From Thermoplasmata archaeon (GTDB lineage Archaea > Thermoplasmatota > Thermoplasmata > RBG-16-68-12 > JAGMCJ01), in contig JAGMCJ010000053.1 in the NCBI GenBank assembly GCA_023129265.1, positions 1 to 7,822 of the forward strand: a stretch of DNA of 7,822 nucleotides, written 5' to 3'. Below, piece after piece: positions 6,232-7,822 of this stretch. The position numbers were made by a program, and so were the translations under genes. Every line of letters begins with the position of its first letter. Positions within the stretch are counted from its first letter, which is position 1. Under the pieces are notes generated by a model. It searched no databases. It was not told the origin of the DNA and saw only the letters and a list, made by a program, of their open reading frames with translations.

Positions 6232-7422
6232 ATGACCGAGGAGGAGTCGGAGATGGATTTTCCAATAGACATTCACGCCGATGACTGCGGGGAGTGCCGG
6301 ATATGTCCGGCCGCCTGCCCGTACGAGGCAATTGAGATTGACACGGAGAGGAACGTCGCCGTCCTTGACCAGGAGAAGTGCATGATCTGCGGTATCTGCG
6401 CACCCGCGTGCCCAATCAACGCAATCGACACCTACTACTACGACCCGAATGCGCTCAGGGGCTACCTGGAGAGCAAGATGGCCAACGGCGGGGACACGCT
6501 CGTCATATACTGTCGGGGAAGCGCGCCCTCGGACGAGGAGCTCGTCGAGATGGTCGGGGTGGAGGAGTTCATACCCATGGCGATACCGTGCATAGGCAGG
6601 ATGCCTCTGGACACGTACATGGACGCGGTCAACATGGGCATCGAGCGCATCTTCGTCATCGCGTGCGAGGAGAACTTCTGCCGCTTCACAGAGGGAGCGG
6701 AGACGAACACGACGAAGATGCTCACTGCCCAGATGATGTTGGAGGACATCGGCTACCCAGAGGACACCGTCACGCTGCTCAGGAACACGCTTGTGGCCGA
6801 GGTCGACAGGGATGCCTGCGTCGGGTGCGGGAACTGCTTCGCGCTCTGCCCGTTCGACGCCGTCACGATGGAAAGCCCGGGCATCTCGAACATAGACCCG
6901 GAGAAGTGCCGCGGGTGCGGGATCTGCGTCCCCTACTGCACTGGGATGGCGATTGAGCTCAAGAAGTCCGAGTACGAGCCCGTGTCGAAGAAGGTCGAGG
7001 CGGAGGTCAAGAGGACCGAGCCCAAGCTGGTCGTCTTCGGATGCCAGTGGAGCGAGTTCAGGCTGCTGGACGACATCTACGAGGAGCACCTTCCCGAGGA
7101 CATCGGGTTCGTGGAGCTCCCCTGCGCCGGAAGGATAGACCCGCTGCACGTGCTGGAGGCGTTCAAGAACGGAGCCGATGGCGTCCTCATCGTCGCCTGC
7201 CCCGAGGACCTCTGCAGGCTCGAGGAGGGGAGCAAGCACGCGCACAGGCGGGTCGAGAGCCTGAAGGCGCTTCTCGAGGAGGCGGGGATAGACCCGGACA
7301 GGCTTCAGCTGATGGAGGCCACGCCGCGCATCATCGGTAGCTTCGCCAACGCCCTGGAGGACTTCAAGCAGAACATGAAGGAGCTTGGCACCGCCAAGAA
7401 GGTGGGGGAGGGAACAGGATGA
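6232..7422 (+). CDS. Tandem ferredoxin-MvhD fusion, iron-sulfur electron carrier
   Basis: The 396-residue protein is an internal duplication of a ferredoxin plus MvhD-like unit. Ferredoxin 1 has C19, C22, C25, C29 and C50, C53, C56, C60. Ferredoxin 2 has C196, C199, C202, C206 and C226, C229, C232, C236. All sixteen ligands for four [4Fe-4S] clusters are present. MvhD-like domain 1 (about 88-185) has C94, C120, C145 and C150. Domain 2 (about 265-380) has C271, C298 (PCAGRIDPLHVLEAFKNGAD), C323 and C328. MvhD passes electrons between hydrogenase or formate dehydrogenase modules and HdrA, and its presence next to metV suggests service to methylene-tetrahydrofolate reductase. Both MvhD domains have Ser where MvhD usually has the second Cys of a CxxC. 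The ATG at 6232 fits a leaderless transcript. The ATG at 6253, with GAGGAG 6 bases before it, is an alternative and removes only 7 residues. It overlaps the next gene by 4 bases. Confidence 0.92.
   Translation: MTEEESEMDFPIDIHADDCGECRICPAACPYEAIEIDTERNVAVLDQEKCMICGICAPACPINAIDTYYYDPNALRGYLESKMANGGDTLVIYCRGSAPSDEELVEMVGVEEFIPMAIPCIGRMPLDTYMDAVNMGIERIFVIACEENFCRFTEGAETNTTKMLTAQMMLEDIGYPEDTVTLLRNTLVAEVDRDACVGCGNCFALCPFDAVTMESPGISNIDPEKCRGCGICVPYCTGMAIELKKSEYEPVSKKVEAEVKRTEPKLVVFGCQWSEFRLLDDIYEEHLPEDIGFVELPCAGRIDPLHVLEAFKNGADGVLIVACPEDLCRLEEGSKHAHRRVESLKALLEEAGIDPDRLQLMEATPRIIGSFANALEDFKQNMKELGTAKKVGEGTG
7407..7411 (+). promoter_or_regulatory. Shine-Dalgarno sequence for the metV-like gene
   Basis: GGAGG lies inside the end of the fusion gene, 7 bases before the ATG at 7419. 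That ATG overlaps the TGA stop of the fusion gene as ATGA. It supports this start and coupled translation. Confidence 0.7.
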
Positions 7423-7822
7423 TAGTCACGGAGGAGAAACCGCTCGAGGAGATCATGAGCTTCCTGAGCGGGTACAAGAAGATACTCGTCGCCGGGTGCG
7501 ATGGCTGCGACCAGCCCCCGCGCGGGTTGAGGGAGGCGAAGAGCCTGGCATTGCTCATCGAGATGGCCTCCAAGCTCAAGGGCGAGGAGGTCGAGACCAT
7601 GTACACGACGGTCATCAAGCAGTGCGACGACAAGATCGCGCACTCGACGCTGAGCCCGCTCATGGAGGGCGTGGACGCCGTCGTCTCGCTCTCGTGCGGC
7701 ATAGGCGTTCAGGTCCTCAGCGACGTGCTCGAGGACGCTCCCGTGTTCCCCGGGCAGAACACGATGTTCATGGGCTCGGAGGAGCGGGAGATGGGAACGG
7801 TCTCCGAGAGGTGCGCCGCGTG
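7419..7822 (+). CDS. metV: MetV-like methylene-tetrahydrofolate reductase partner (MTHFR C-terminal domain), runs off the right edge
   Basis: Only 134 residues are present, out of about 200-220 in the family. MIVTEEKPLEEIMSFLSGYK, then a core strand ILVAGCDGC, a QCDDK motif (C69), the LSCGIGVQVL loop (C93) and PVFPGQNTMFMG-SEER follow the order of MetV, the cysteine-rich zinc or Fe-S protein that pairs with MetF. Cys132 in the ERCAA sequence at the edge begins what should be the C-terminal cysteine cluster. MetV and MetF reduce methylene- to methyl-tetrahydrofolate in the methyl branch of the Wood-Ljungdahl pathway; in Moorella thermoacetica they are purified with HdrABC and MvhD. Here C27 and C30 are present, but the third cysteine usual after them is absent (DQPPRGL follows). 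The gene overlaps the Fe-S fusion by 4 bases (ATGA). metF would be expected downstream, outside the window. Confidence 0.85.
   Translation, partial: MIVTEEKPLEEIMSFLSGYKKILVAGCDGCDQPPRGLREAKSLALLIEMASKLKGEEVETMYTTVIKQCDDKIAHSTLSPLMEGVDAVVSLSCGIGVQVLSDVLEDAPVFPGQNTMFMGSEEREMGTVSERCAA

Noticed and set aside
6217..7245. Open frame of 342 codons on the minus strand opposite the ferredoxin-MvhD fusion
   Set aside because: The plus-strand frame has sixteen perfectly spaced ferredoxin cysteines. The antisense product has no motif and low-complexity Val/Leu/Arg/Asp composition.

Overview
The window looks archaeal, most likely an anaerobic member of the Thermoplasmatota or a similar uncultured lineage. 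Gene starts are preceded by TATA-type boxes about 25-30 bases upstream rather than bacterial -35/-10 elements. One gene (6232) appears to be transcribed with no leader or almost none. Other starts carry a Shine-Dalgarno sequence complementary to the archaeal 16S tail. DNA is G+C-rich and densely coded, with intergenic gaps of about 124, 56 and 91 bases and no gene-free stretch over 300 bases. The lineage is inferred; only the archaeal promoter style is seen.

Layout from left to right. (1) 1-1539, minus strand: carA followed by the 5' part of carB, the two subunits of carbamoyl-phosphate synthetase, overlapping by 8 bases. (2) 1664-3172, plus strand: an MscS-family mechanosensitive channel with a signal peptide and an outer domain before the membrane part. 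Its start is probably a TTG at 1664. (3) 3173-4099, minus strand: a six-helix membrane protein of unknown function with a proline-rich tail. Its stop codon abuts the stop codon of the channel gene. (4) 4156-6140, minus strand: a two-gene operon of a COG2509-type FAD-dependent dehydrogenase with a ferredoxin-like Cys cluster and a DUF3786-type protein, coupled by a TAATG overlap. (5) 6232-7822, plus strand: a four-domain iron-sulfur protein (ferredoxin, MvhD-like, ferredoxin, MvhD-like) followed with an ATGA overlap by a MetV-like gene that runs off the window.

The last region is the most interesting. MetV is the partner of methylene-tetrahydrofolate reductase MetF, and MvhD is the subunit that feeds electrons to HdrA-type electron-bifurcating modules. 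Their coupling here suggests an electron-transfer complex for the methyl branch of the Wood-Ljungdahl pathway, in which the usual MvhD has been replaced by a duplicated ferredoxin-MvhD fusion. The redox-active FAD dehydrogenase operon is divergent from it and shares a short promoter region containing a palindromic TATA box.
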